A stretch of DNA of 32,461 nucleotides from Duganella levis (lineage in GTDB: Bacteria; Pseudomonadota; Gammaproteobacteria; Burkholderiales; Burkholderiaceae_D), in assembly GCF_009857605.1 (NCBI RefSeq), contig NZ_WWCT01000037.1, positions 1-32,461 of the forward strand, in the 5' to 3' direction. This document shows, piece by piece, positions 16,267 through 23,618 of the stretch. How positions within the stretch are numbered: position 1 is the first letter of the stretch; each line of letters opens with the position of its first letter. The position numbers and the translations under genes were made by a program. The notes beneath the pieces are model-generated. The model was not told where the DNA came from. It worked only from the letters and a program-made list of their open reading frames with translations, and made no database searches.

Positions 16267-16905
16267 ATGAGCTCAACCAAGGCATTTTCGGGCAGCCTGT
16301 TCGTGGTGGCGGCGCCGTCCGGCGCCGGCAAGTCGACGCTGGTCAACGCGCTGCTGGCCAAGGAACCGTCCATCAAGCTGTCGATTTCCACCACCACCCG
16401 CGCGCCGCGTCCGGGCGAAACCCACGGCCAGCAATACTACTTCACCACGGCGGAAGATTTCGTCGCGCGCGCCGACAACGGCGAGTTCCTGGAGTGGGCC
16501 GAAGTGCACGGCAATTACTACGGCACCTCGCGCCTGATGGTCGAAGAACAGATGAAATCCGGCACCGACGTGTTGCTGGAAATCGACTGGCAAGGCGCGC
16601 GCCAGGTCAAGAAACTGTTCCCGCAAGCGGCCGGCATTTTCATCCTGCCGCCATCGATCGACGCGCTGGAAGATCGCCTGAAAAAACGCGCCACCGATGA
16701 ACCGCACGTGATCACCAAACGGCTGCTGGCGGCGGGCGGCGAAATCGCCCACGCTCCCGAGTTCGAGTATGCTATTATCAACGAAGAATTCGACGTCGCG
16801 CTGTCGGAATTGACAGCGATAGTCCGAGCGGCCCGTTGCCGGTTTGCGCAACAAGCGGCACGCAACACCTCGCTCTTTGCCCAGCTGGGCATCCACGCTG
16901 AATAA
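16267..16905 (+). CDS. gmk: Guanylate kinase
   Basis: Phosphorylates GMP to GDP with ATP, feeding GTP and (p)ppGpp pools. The 212-residue enzyme has the P-loop APSGAGKST (16-24), the GMP-binding part STTTRAPRPGETHGQQYYF, the VHGNYYGTS strand, LLEIDWQGARQVK and the lid region with RLKKRATDE. The first residues (SSTKAFSGSLFVV) and length are normal. It heads the gmk-rpoZ-spoT group common in proteobacteria, joining GTP supply to stringent-response control. 25 bases separate it from rpoZ. Confidence 0.97.
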   Translation: MSSTKAFSGSLFVVAAPSGAGKSTLVNALLAKEPSIKLSISTTTRAPRPGETHGQQYYFTTAEDFVARADNGEFLEWAEVHGNYYGTSRLMVEEQMKSGTDVLLEIDWQGARQVKKLFPQAAGIFILPPSIDALEDRLKKRATDEPHVITKRLLAAGGEIAHAPEFEYAIINEEFDVALSELTAIVRAARCRFAQQAARNTSLFAQLGIHAE

Positions 16906-16930
16906 ATACACAAGATTTTAGGAGTTTTAG

Positions 16931-17134
16931 ATGGCCCGCATTACGATTGAAGATTGTCTGAAAAATATACCGAACCGTTTCCAGCTGACCCTGGCCGCCA
17001 CCTACCGCGCGCGCCAACTGCTGCAAGGCCACACCCCAAAAGTGGAAGCCAAAGACAAGCCGACCGTGGTCGCCCTGCGTGAAATCGCAGCCGGCAAAGT
17101 CGGTCTGGAAATGTTGAAAAAGGTCCCAATGTAA
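16931..17134 (+). CDS. rpoZ: RNA polymerase omega subunit
   Basis: The 67-residue omega subunit binds the beta' subunit, helps assembly of RNA polymerase and forms part of ppGpp site 1. MARITIEDCLKNIPNRFQL and the following TYRARQLLQG are classic; the C-terminus is short, as usual in betaproteobacteria. A strong AGGAG lies 7 bases before the ATG. Its stop codon (17132-17134) lies within the loop of a stem-loop. Between gmk and spoT, in the order usual for proteobacteria. Confidence 0.97.
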   Translation: MARITIEDCLKNIPNRFQLTLAATYRARQLLQGHTPKVEAKDKPTVVALREIAAGKVGLEMLKKVPM

Positions 17135-17143
17135 GTTGGGACC
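17122..17143 (+). other. Stem-loop enclosing the rpoZ stop codon
   Basis: GGTCCCAA (17122-17129) pairs perfectly with TTGGGACC (17136-17143); the six-base loop TGTAAG contains the rpoZ TAA. There is no T-run, so it is not a standard terminator. It could stabilise the 3' end of the gmk-rpoZ part, cause partial read-through to spoT, or be a decay barrier. The spoT ATG is 73 bases beyond it. Confidence 0.75.
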
Positions 17144-17216
17144 GCGTTCCCGATCAATGCGAATGTGGTATGTTTTGTAGCAGCTAGACATTCTCATCGA
17201 GACGGAACGCATACGT

Positions 17217-19550
17217 ATGAATCTGATCCCTGCCGATCCGACACTGAGTGACACCCCGCCCACCAGGGCAAAACGGCCGACCAAAGCGTCGGCTGTTGTC
17301 ACGTCTGAGACCAGCGCAGGGGACAACACTGTCTCCGCCCCACCTGCCCCACCCCCAGTCCCGCCTGTGATTTCCTCGTCGCCCCTGGCCACGCCTCCTG
17401 CCCTGACGGCCGGTGTTGCGTCGGTATCTCATCTCACCGAAAAACTGGCCGAATACATGTCGGCCGCCGATCTCAAAAAGGTCAAGGAAGCCTATCGCTT
17501 CTCGGACGAGATGCACCTTGGCCAATTGCGCAAGTCGGGCGAGCCGTACATCTCGCACCCGATCGCGGTGGCGGAAATCTGCGCCGACTGGAAGCTGGAC
17601 GCGCAAGCCATCATGGCCGCGCTGCTGCACGATGTGATGGAAGACCAGGACGTCAAGAAGGACGAGCTGATCGAGCGCTTCGGCGCGCCGGTCGCCAACC
17701 TGGTGGACGGTCTGTCGAAGCTGGAAAAAATCGAGTTCCAGAGCCAGATCGAAGCGCAGGCGGAAAACTTCCGCAAGATGCTGCTGGCCATGGCTTCGGA
17801 CGTGCGCGTGATCCTGATCAAGCTGGCCGACCGCCTGCACAATATGCGTACCATGGATGTGATGAAGCCAGCTGCCAAGGCCCGCATCTCCAAGGAAACC
17901 ATGGAAGTGTATGTGCCGATCGCGCACCGTCTCGGCCTGAACAATATCTATCGCGAACTGCAGGATTTGTCGTTTGCCCATTTGTTCCCGCTGCGCTATC
18001 GCGTGCTGGGCAAGGCCGTCAAGGCGGCGCGCGGAAATCGCCGCGAAGTGGTCAAGAAGATCCTGGAGTCGGTGAAGAACACGCTGTCCACGGCCAATAT
18101 CGAAGCCGAAGTGTATGGCCGCGAAAAGACGCTGTTCGGCATATACAAGAAGATGCGCAACAAGCACCTGTCGTTCTCGCAGGTGCTGGACGTGTACGGC
18201 TTCCGCGTGGTGGTCGACAACTTCTCCGAATGCTATGTGGCCCTCGGCACGCTGCACCAGTTGTACAAGCCGATGCCGGGCAAGTTCAAGGACTATATTG
18301 CGATTCGCAAGCTGAACGGCTATCAGTCGCTGCACACCACCTTGATCGGCCCGTACGGCACGCCGGTGGAGTTCCAGATCCGCACTCAGGAAATGCACCG
18401 CACCGCAGAATCGGGCGTGGCGGCGCACTGGCTGTACAAGAATGGCGACGCCAATATGTCGGACTTGCAGCAGCGCACCCACGCGTGGCTGCAATCGCTG
18501 CTGGATATCCAGCAGCAGACCGGCGACTCGGCCGAGTTCCTGGAACACGTCAAGGTTGATCTGTTCCCCGATTCGGTGTACGTGTTTACGCCGAAGTCCA
18601 AGATCATCGCGCTGCCGCGCGGCGCTACCCCGATCGACTTCGCATATGCGATTCACACAGGGATTGGCGACCACACAGTATCGGTCACCATCAACAACGA
18701 ACCGGCGTCGCTGCGCACCGAGTTGCGCAATGGCGACATCGTCGAGATTGTGACGGACTCGAACTCGCGGCCAAGCCCGAGCTGGCTGTCGTTCGTCCGC
18801 ACCGGCAAGGCGCGCTCGGCGATTCGCCATCACCTGCGCACGATTAACTTGCCGGAATCGATCGCGCTGGGTGCGCAGTTGCTGGCGCAGGCGCTGACCT
18901 CGCTGGGCATCAGCCCGGATCTGGAAGATCATCTGGTCGAGCGCTTGCTGAAGGAATCGAGCGCCAAGTCGCTGGATGAGTTGTATGCCGATATCGGCGT
19001 CGGCAAGCGCATGGCGGCCTTGGTGGCGCGCCATATCTTCGGCCTGCGCGGCGGTGAATCGGCCAGCGCGCCGATCGATCACAACAGCGCGGCCGAGCTG
19101 GACCCGGTGACCATCTGCGGCAGCGAAGGCGTGTCGGTGCAACTGGCGCCGTGCTGCCTGCCGATTCCGGGCGATGCGATTATCGGCCAGCTGCGGCGCG
19201 ACCAGGGATTGCTGGTGCATACCTCGGATTGCACGCAGGCCAAGCGCCAGCGCGCCAAGGAACCGGATCGCTGGATCGCCGTCAAGTGGGGCACGGAACT
19301 GAACCGCCGTTTCGACAGCCGCATCAAGCTGCTGATCAACAACGAAAAAGGCATCCTGGCGCGCGTAGCGGCAGAGATTGGCGAGTCGGACGCCAACATC
19401 ACCTACGTCGGCATGGACGAGGACAAGGACAACGTGCTGCACCAGCTGCGATTCACCGTGCAGGTGAAAGACCGCGTGCACCTGGCAGGCCTGCTGCGCA
19501 ACGTGCGCCGCGTGACCGGCGTCAACCGCATCCTGCGCGAACGCAACTAG
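17217..19550 (+). CDS. spoT: Bifunctional (p)ppGpp synthetase/hydrolase SpoT/Rel
   Basis: Makes and breaks the alarmone (p)ppGpp. The 777-residue protein has a Pro/Ala/Ser-rich N-terminal extension (1-65); a hydrolase HD domain with SHPIAVAE (His114), the His138-Asp139 pair and Glu142-Asp143 (LLHDVMEDQD); a synthetase domain with YGFRVVVD and GKFKDYIAIRKLNGYQSLHT (about 354-373); a TGS domain (about 454-515); a helical region with a Cys-Cys pair (LAPCCLPIPGD); and a C-terminal ACT domain (about 700-777). The KFKD motif in the synthetase is the basic type found in bifunctional Rel/SpoT enzymes rather than the acidic type of RelA. The ATG has only a weak GGAA site. The extension makes it about 60-70 residues longer than E. 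coli SpoT. Confidence 0.95.
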   Translation: MNLIPADPTLSDTPPTRAKRPTKASAVVTSETSAGDNTVSAPPAPPPVPPVISSSPLATPPALTAGVASVSHLTEKLAEYMSAADLKKVKEAYRFSDEMHLGQLRKSGEPYISHPIAVAEICADWKLDAQAIMAALLHDVMEDQDVKKDELIERFGAPVANLVDGLSKLEKIEFQSQIEAQAENFRKMLLAMASDVRVILIKLADRLHNMRTMDVMKPAAKARISKETMEVYVPIAHRLGLNNIYRELQDLSFAHLFPLRYRVLGKAVKAARGNRREVVKKILESVKNTLSTANIEAEVYGREKTLFGIYKKMRNKHLSFSQVLDVYGFRVVVDNFSECYVALGTLHQLYKPMPGKFKDYIAIRKLNGYQSLHTTLIGPYGTPVEFQIRTQEMHRTAESGVAAHWLYKNGDANMSDLQQRTHAWLQSLLDIQQQTGDSAEFLEHVKVDLFPDSVYVFTPKSKIIALPRGATPIDFAYAIHTGIGDHTVSVTINNEPASLRTELRNGDIVEIVTDSNSRPSPSWLSFVRTGKARSAIRHHLRTINLPESIALGAQLLAQALTSLGISPDLEDHLVERLLKESSAKSLDELYADIGVGKRMAALVARHIFGLRGGESASAPIDHNSAAELDPVTICGSEGVSVQLAPCCLPIPGDAIIGQLRRDQGLLVHTSDCTQAKRQRAKEPDRWIAVKWGTELNRRFDSRIKLLINNEKGILARVAAEIGESDANITYVGMDEDKDNVLHQLRFTVQVKDRVHLAGLLRNVRRVTGVNRILRERN

Positions 19551-19596
19551 ACCCGCACTAAGTGGCTACGCATTCGTATCGCTTAAGGCTGCGGGT
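19551..19596. repeat. Imperfect inverted repeat at the spoT/RAYT junction
   Basis: ACCCGCA (19551-19557) is inverted at 19590-19596 (TGCGGGT); nested inside are TAAG/CTTA (19559-19562 and 19582-19585) and TACG/CGTA (19567-19570 and 19575-19578) around a CATT loop. The repeat starts right after the spoT stop and includes the last codons and stop of the RAYT pseudogene. It may be a transcript end shared by both convergent genes or a REP-like target next to the transposase. The pairing is imperfect, so confidence is limited. Confidence 0.45.
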
Positions 19597-20232
19597 TAGG
19601 ATGCTGATGGTTGGCGACAAAGGCTGAGTCGCCCAGCACCCCGCTGCTATTGCCGGCGGCACGAATCTGCTCTATCAGCATTGGTGTGAGGGTCTGCTGA
19701 AATAGCCGCAAATACGCCTGCCGACGCTCCGATGCATCCAGCCCCAACCTTTCATACACTGAGTGCGGCGTCACCACCCCATCATGCCGCCCTTCAGCAT
19801 TCGTCCGGTAACTGGACCACTTGTAATTCCCCGGAAACCGCACCATTCCCGCCCTTACCGGATTCAGTTCAATATACCGCTGACACGTCAACAAATATCC
19901 CTCAGTCTGCACCAGACAACTTTTGTACCGCCCATCCCAAGGCGACCCAGATGCTCCATGACGTTTGTTAGAACGCTGCGCATACCGCTGCCCCACGCCC
20001 TTCATCATCCCCGCCAGTTGCTCCACATCCTCCACACTCAACAACAAGTGCACATGATTACTCATCAGCACATACGCATGAATCTGACACCCTGCAATAA
20101 CAGCTTCCTCATGCAGCCACTGCCGGTACGCGGCAAAATCCTCATCCACAAAAAACATCGCCGCCGGTCATGCCCTCGCTGAATCACATGCAGCGGAACA
20201 GCAGGCAATACAACACGAGAATGGCGTGGCAT
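19583..20232 (-). pseudogene. REP-associated tyrosine transposase (RAYT), frameshifted
   Basis: RAYTs are single-copy relatives of IS200/IS605 transposases that act on REP-type palindromes. The long frame (20158 to 19583, 191 residues) has the HUH motif NHVHLLLS with His35 and His37, the conserved WDGRYKS, and RYIELNPVRAGMV with the likely nucleophile Tyr95. The normal N-terminus (MPRHSRVV, HVIQRGHDRR) is found upstream, starting at ATG 20232 with GGGGAGA six bases before it, but in another frame. Frames meet at a run of six T (20150-20155 on the + strand as A); one more T would read RRCFFVDED, the pattern expected for the family. So the gene has probably lost one T. Initiation at 20158 is possible but would lack the first conserved strand. 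The DNA is visibly less GC-rich than its neighbours. Confidence 0.85.
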
Positions 20233-20247
20233 GGCAGCTCTCCCCAG
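20233..20247 (-). promoter_or_regulatory. Ribosome binding site of the original RAYT start
   Basis: On the minus strand GGGGAGA (20245 to 20239) lies six bases before the ATG at 20232. This good site supports 20232, not 20158, as the real start and therefore the reading that the gene is frameshifted. Confidence 0.65.
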
Positions 20248-20298
20248 TATCCAGCCAAACTAGCAGACACCGGGCCGCCATTTTCTGAGCTGACGCAA

Positions 20299-21234
20299 TT
20301 AGCGTTGCTGATCCAGCGGGTCGAACCAGTAGGCTTTGTTGGACAGCGGGGTTTGTGGCGACAGCAGCGGGTTTTCCAGCCGGAAGATGCGGCGTTTGCG
20401 CAGGCTGACTTTGTCAATCAGCGCATCGTAGAATTGATGGAACAGCTGGTCGAAGCGGCCGTCGGCGATGAGTAATTGCATGCCGTATTCCAGCCGCTGC
20501 GCCAGCCGCCGCTGCTGGGCGCCGCCGACGAAGAAGTAGCGCGGCGACGGCACGTACAGCGCAAAGCTGCGCTCCAGCGCCAGCGTCGGGAAGGCCGGCA
20601 TATACGCCGCCTGTTCATATACCGCCTCGTCTATCGCGCGCGGAAAGTGCTGGAAGCGCCCGGCCGCCAGCATGCCGTGCAAGCCCGCCGAGGTGCTGCC
20701 CTCCACCACATGGAATCCCGCCTGCTTGTAAGTGGTCGTCAGGCTCCACTGGCGGCCCGCGCCCAACGACAGGGACTTTAGTTGCTCGACATTGCGCACC
20801 GCGTTGAACAAGTTCTGGTTGCGGCTGTCGATCAGCGAGATGCGGTAACAGGAAATCCCCTTGTCGAGCGGGATGCGGATCGGGGTCAGCTTTTGCTCCC
20901 ACTCCAGCGACGTCACCTGTCCGCTCAGGTTGACCAGCTCGCCCTTGATCATTTCCTGCAGCAGCCGGTCGCGCTCCATGCGCAACTGGGCTATCTTCAG
21001 TTCGTACGGCCCGTATTTGGGCCGCGACGCGTCCAGCGCCGCTTGCAGCAGATGCACAATGTGACTGTCGCTGTACTGCGATTTGCTGGAATTCATGTCG
21101 ATGGTATAGACATCGACCGCACACGCCATGCCCTGCCAGCCGGCCAGCGCCAGCAGGCACAGCCACCTCCCGAACTTAATCAGCGACAGGCGCAGGATAG
21201 CGGACCTCCAGGATATCCAGTTCTTCGACGCCAT
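20299..21234 (-). CDS. Periplasmic substrate-binding-like protein (SBP_bac_3 type)
   Basis: Exported protein of up to 311 residues. Residues about 21-39 are a hydrophobic signal core ending GMACA, then VDVYTIDMNSSKS. The rest has the two-lobe layout of family 3 solute-binding proteins: a paired EMIKGELVNLSGQVTSLEWE, RIPLDKGISCYRISLID, GAGRQWS, and a late QRLEYGMQLLIADGRFDQLFHQFY helix typical of lobe 1 closing in this fold. No transporter genes are adjacent, so it may be a sensor-like or orphan binding protein. The ATG at 21234 lies inside greB (59-base overlap) and has no ribosome site, but no better in-frame start precedes the signal core. Probably co-transcribed with greB. Confidence 0.7.
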   Translation of the reverse strand: MASKNWISWRSAILRLSLIKFGRWLCLLALAGWQGMACAVDVYTIDMNSSKSQYSDSHIVHLLQAALDASRPKYGPYELKIAQLRMERDRLLQEMIKGELVNLSGQVTSLEWEQKLTPIRIPLDKGISCYRISLIDSRNQNLFNAVRNVEQLKSLSLGAGRQWSLTTTYKQAGFHVVEGSTSAGLHGMLAAGRFQHFPRAIDEAVYEQAAYMPAFPTLALERSFALYVPSPRYFFVGGAQQRRLAQRLEYGMQLLIADGRFDQLFHQFYDALIDKVSLRKRRIFRLENPLLSPQTPLSNKAYWFDPLDQQR

Positions 21235-21742
21235 GCGGCGCCTGGAAGGTGATGGTATCGCCTTCGCGCGCCTTGGTCAGCGCGCGCGCCACCGGCGCCA
21301 CCCAGCTGATCTTGCCGTTCAGCGGGTCCAGCTCGTCGATGCCGACGATGGTGATGGTGCGTTCCTCGCCGCTCTGGTTGCTGTAAGTCACTGTGGCGCC
21401 AAAGAATACTTGATCACTGCCAAAATGCGCACTCGGATCAACAATGGCCGCCGAATCCAGCCGCTTGGTCAGGAAACGGATGCGGCGGTCGATTTCGCGC
21501 AGCCGGCGCTTGCCGTAAATGTAATCGCCGTTTTCCGAGCGGTCGCCGTTGGAGGCGGCCCAGTGGACGATTTTCACCACTTCCGGCCGGTCGACGTCGA
21601 TCAGTTGCAGCAATTCTTCCTTGATGCGCTGGTAGCCCTCGGGACGGATGTAGTTCTTCGAGCCAGCCGGGATCGCCAACGCCAGCGCTGCGGCTTCGTC
21701 GTCATCGTCCTGGTCGCTCTCTTTGACAAAGGCTTTATTCAT
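21176..21742 (-). CDS. greB: Transcription elongation factor GreB
   Basis: GreB enters the RNA polymerase secondary channel and stimulates cleavage of backtracked RNA. From ATG 21742 the product has 188 residues: an acidic N-terminal extension (KESDQDDDDE, 8-17) not found in E. coli GreB, the coiled coil starting YIRPEGYQRIKEEL, the acidic tip NGDRSENGDY (65-74), REIDRRIRFLTKRL, and a C-terminal FKBP-like domain ending LDILEVRYPA. HWAASNGDRSENGDYIYGKRRL is GreB- rather than GreA-like. A GTG at 21766 is in frame, but MNKAF from 21742 looks like the natural start. The stop lies within the 5' part of the downstream binding-protein gene. Confidence 0.95.
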   Translation of the reverse strand: MNKAFVKESDQDDDDEAAALALAIPAGSKNYIRPEGYQRIKEELLQLIDVDRPEVVKIVHWAASNGDRSENGDYIYGKRRLREIDRRIRFLTKRLDSAAIVDPSAHFGSDQVFFGATVTYSNQSGEERTITIVGIDELDPLNGKISWVAPVARALTKAREGDTITFQAPHGVEELDILEVRYPAPVAD

Positions 21743-21791
21743 ACGGGCTATTGTAACGGCTTTCACGTATCATGCTGTCGAAGGAACAACC

Positions 21792-22361
21792 ATGAGAACA
21801 CTGCACCGCTTCCGACGCTGGCTGTTTGCGCCGCTGGTTTATCTGGCGGCGCTGTTGCTATTGCTGGAAGACTGGCTGTGGAACCTCGGCTCGCGGGTGA
21901 TGAACCGGCTGGCCCAGTGGCCGCCGCTGCACCGGCTGGAAGCGTGGATCTGCCGCCTCGGCCCGAAGGCGGCGCTGGTGCTGTTCGTGCTGCCGGCCAC
22001 CCTGCTGTTTCCGGTCAAGCTGCTGGCGCTGTGGGCCATGGCCAACGGCTATCCGCTGACCGGTGTGACTGTGATCGTGCTGGCCAAGCTGGGCGGCGCG
22101 GCGGCCGTGGCGCGGCTGTATCTGCTGACGCGGCCGGTGCTGATGACCATCGTCTGGTTCGCGGCGCTGCTGGGCTGGTTCCTGGCGCTGAAGGAACGCT
22201 GGATCGAACGGCTGCGCGCCACCCGCGCCTGGCGCAAGGTCGAAGCGCTGCGCAAGGCCTTCCATCACTGGCGCCAGCATGCCACGCCGCGTCCCGGCAG
22301 CTGGCTGGCGCGCTTCCGCCGCCTGCTGCGGCGCTTCCGCCGCCGCTGGGACACGCGCTAG
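21792..22361 (+). CDS. Conserved-looking membrane protein of unknown function
   Basis: I do not recognise a named family. The 189-residue product has a short basic start (MRTLHRFRRW), a first hydrophobic helix (LVYLAALLLLLEDWLW), two further helices (ALVLFVLPATLLFPVKLLALW and the GVTVIVLAKLGGAAAVARLYLL part) and a fourth (VLMTIVWFAALLGWFLAL), then a very basic cytoplasmic tail rich in Arg and Trp (about 60 residues with FRRLLRRFRRRW). AAGGA lies 6 bases before the ATG. It is divergent from greB (49-base spacer) and 12 bases ahead of a histidine kinase gene, so it may be part of that signalling operon. The basic tail would sit at the membrane surface or bind nucleic acid; this is speculation. 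Confidence 0.75.
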   Translation: MRTLHRFRRWLFAPLVYLAALLLLLEDWLWNLGSRVMNRLAQWPPLHRLEAWICRLGPKAALVLFVLPATLLFPVKLLALWAMANGYPLTGVTVIVLAKLGGAAAVARLYLLTRPVLMTIVWFAALLGWFLALKERWIERLRATRAWRKVEALRKAFHHWRQHATPRPGSWLARFRRLLRRFRRRWDTR

Positions 22362-22373
22362 AATAGCAGTCAC

Positions 22374-23570
22374 ATGAGCGCAACCGTCCCCTCCCCTCAC
22401 GATAGCCTGGCCCTGGTTGCCGAACTGGAGCAGGTGCGCGCGCGCTTTGCCGCCATCGTCTCGAACACGCCGGGCCTGGTGTACCAGTTTGTGCTGCACG
22501 CCGACGGCCAGGTCAGCTTTCCCTATCTGAGCGACGGCTGCCAGGCGCTGCTGGGTCTGACCACGGCCGAACTGCATGCCACGCCGCAGCGCTTTCTCGA
22601 CCTGATCCTGCCGGAAGACCGCCAGTCCTACCAGGACGCCATGCGCGCCTCGGCGGCGGCGCAGTGGAGCTGGAACTGGGAAGGCCGCATCTGGGTCGAC
22701 GCCTGGAAAGACGTCAAGTGGATCAACCTGCGCAGCACGCCGCACATGCTGGCCGACGGCGCGGTGCGCTGGGACGGCATCATGACGAATATCACCGACA
22801 GCAAGCTGGAGCAGATGGAAGTGCGCCACTCGCGCGCCCGGCTGGCCGAGCTGAGCGCGCACACCGACCGCGTCAAGGAACAGGAGCGCACCCGCATCGC
22901 CCGCGAAATCCACGATGAGCTGGGCGGCAACCTGACCGCCATCAAGATGGCGGTGGCGATGCTGGCGGCGCGGCTGGAGCACGGCGCGGCCGAGCCGGCG
23001 CTGCGCGACAAGACTGATTATGTCGACCAGCTGGTCGACCGCACCATCGAGGCGATCCACCGCATTTCGCTGGACCTGCGGCCGCCGCTGCTGGACCTGG
23101 GACTGGTGGCGGCGCTGGAGTGGCAGGTCAAGGAATTCGACAAGCAGACCGGCATTCCCACCAGCTTCAGCGCCAACCAGCGCGATATCGGCCTCGACAC
23201 CGACCAGGCAACCGCCCTGTTCCGCATCGCCCAGGAGGCGCTGACCAATATCGCCAAGCATGCGCACGCCACCAAAGTCAGCGTCAAGCTGGCCAGGCTG
23301 CGCCATCACGTCAGCCTGAAAATCAGCGACAACGGCGCCGGCATCGCCCAGGCCGACCGCAGCAAACCGGCCTCGTTCGGCCTGCGCGGCATGGCCGAAC
23401 GCGCGCGCGCGCTGGGCGGGACGTTGACCCTGAGCCACGCCAGCGGCGGCGGCACGGTGGTCGCGATCAAGATTAAGCAAGAAATTAAGCCAGATACTGC
23501 ACAGGACAGACTCATGCCGCCCGCTGCTGGCGCTACAATAGCGGAAGAAAACATTTCTGCCGCGAAATAA
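22374..23570 (+). CDS. Soluble PAS-domain sensor histidine kinase (HisKA_3 / NarX-DegS class)
   Basis: Cytoplasmic histidine kinase of 398 residues with no membrane helix. An N-terminal PAS fold (about 22-148) contains GLVYQFVLHADGQVSFPYLS and ends in a PAC-like VRWDGIMTNITD; a coiled linker leads to a HisKA_3 domain with the phospho-acceptor His180 in IAREIHDELGGNLTAIKM, then HATPase_c with RIAQEALTNIAKHAHA, DNGAGI and FGLRGMAERA. The last about 35 residues (after VVAIKIKQ) are outside the ATPase fold; the DNA there contains TACAAT (23534-23539), possibly a promoter for the following regulator. The NarL-type regulator gene 48 bases downstream is its obvious partner. Signal unknown. Confidence 0.93.
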   Translation: MSATVPSPHDSLALVAELEQVRARFAAIVSNTPGLVYQFVLHADGQVSFPYLSDGCQALLGLTTAELHATPQRFLDLILPEDRQSYQDAMRASAAAQWSWNWEGRIWVDAWKDVKWINLRSTPHMLADGAVRWDGIMTNITDSKLEQMEVRHSRARLAELSAHTDRVKEQERTRIAREIHDELGGNLTAIKMAVAMLAARLEHGAAEPALRDKTDYVDQLVDRTIEAIHRISLDLRPPLLDLGLVAALEWQVKEFDKQTGIPTSFSANQRDIGLDTDQATALFRIAQEALTNIAKHAHATKVSVKLARLRHHVSLKISDNGAGIAQADRSKPASFGLRGMAERARALGGTLTLSHASGGGTVVAIKIKQEIKPDTAQDRLMPPAAGATIAEENISAAK

Positions 23571-23618
23571 TGTGTCTTAGCGAACACAAGGCAGGAAACA
23601 CAGGGTAAAAGAGAGTTC

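Noticed and set aside
17184..19481. A 765-codon open frame antisense to spoT
   Set aside because: A long antisense frame from GC-biased codon usage; no signature, and spoT is certain.
20158..20160. ATG 20158 as the true start of an intact RAYT
   Set aside because: It lacks a ribosome site, whereas the family's conserved N-terminus and a good site exist upstream in another frame; frameshift is the simpler reading.
21858..23480. A 540-codon antisense frame across the membrane protein and histidine kinase genes
   Set aside because: Composition is typical of shadow frames and no domain is seen; both sense genes are well supported.
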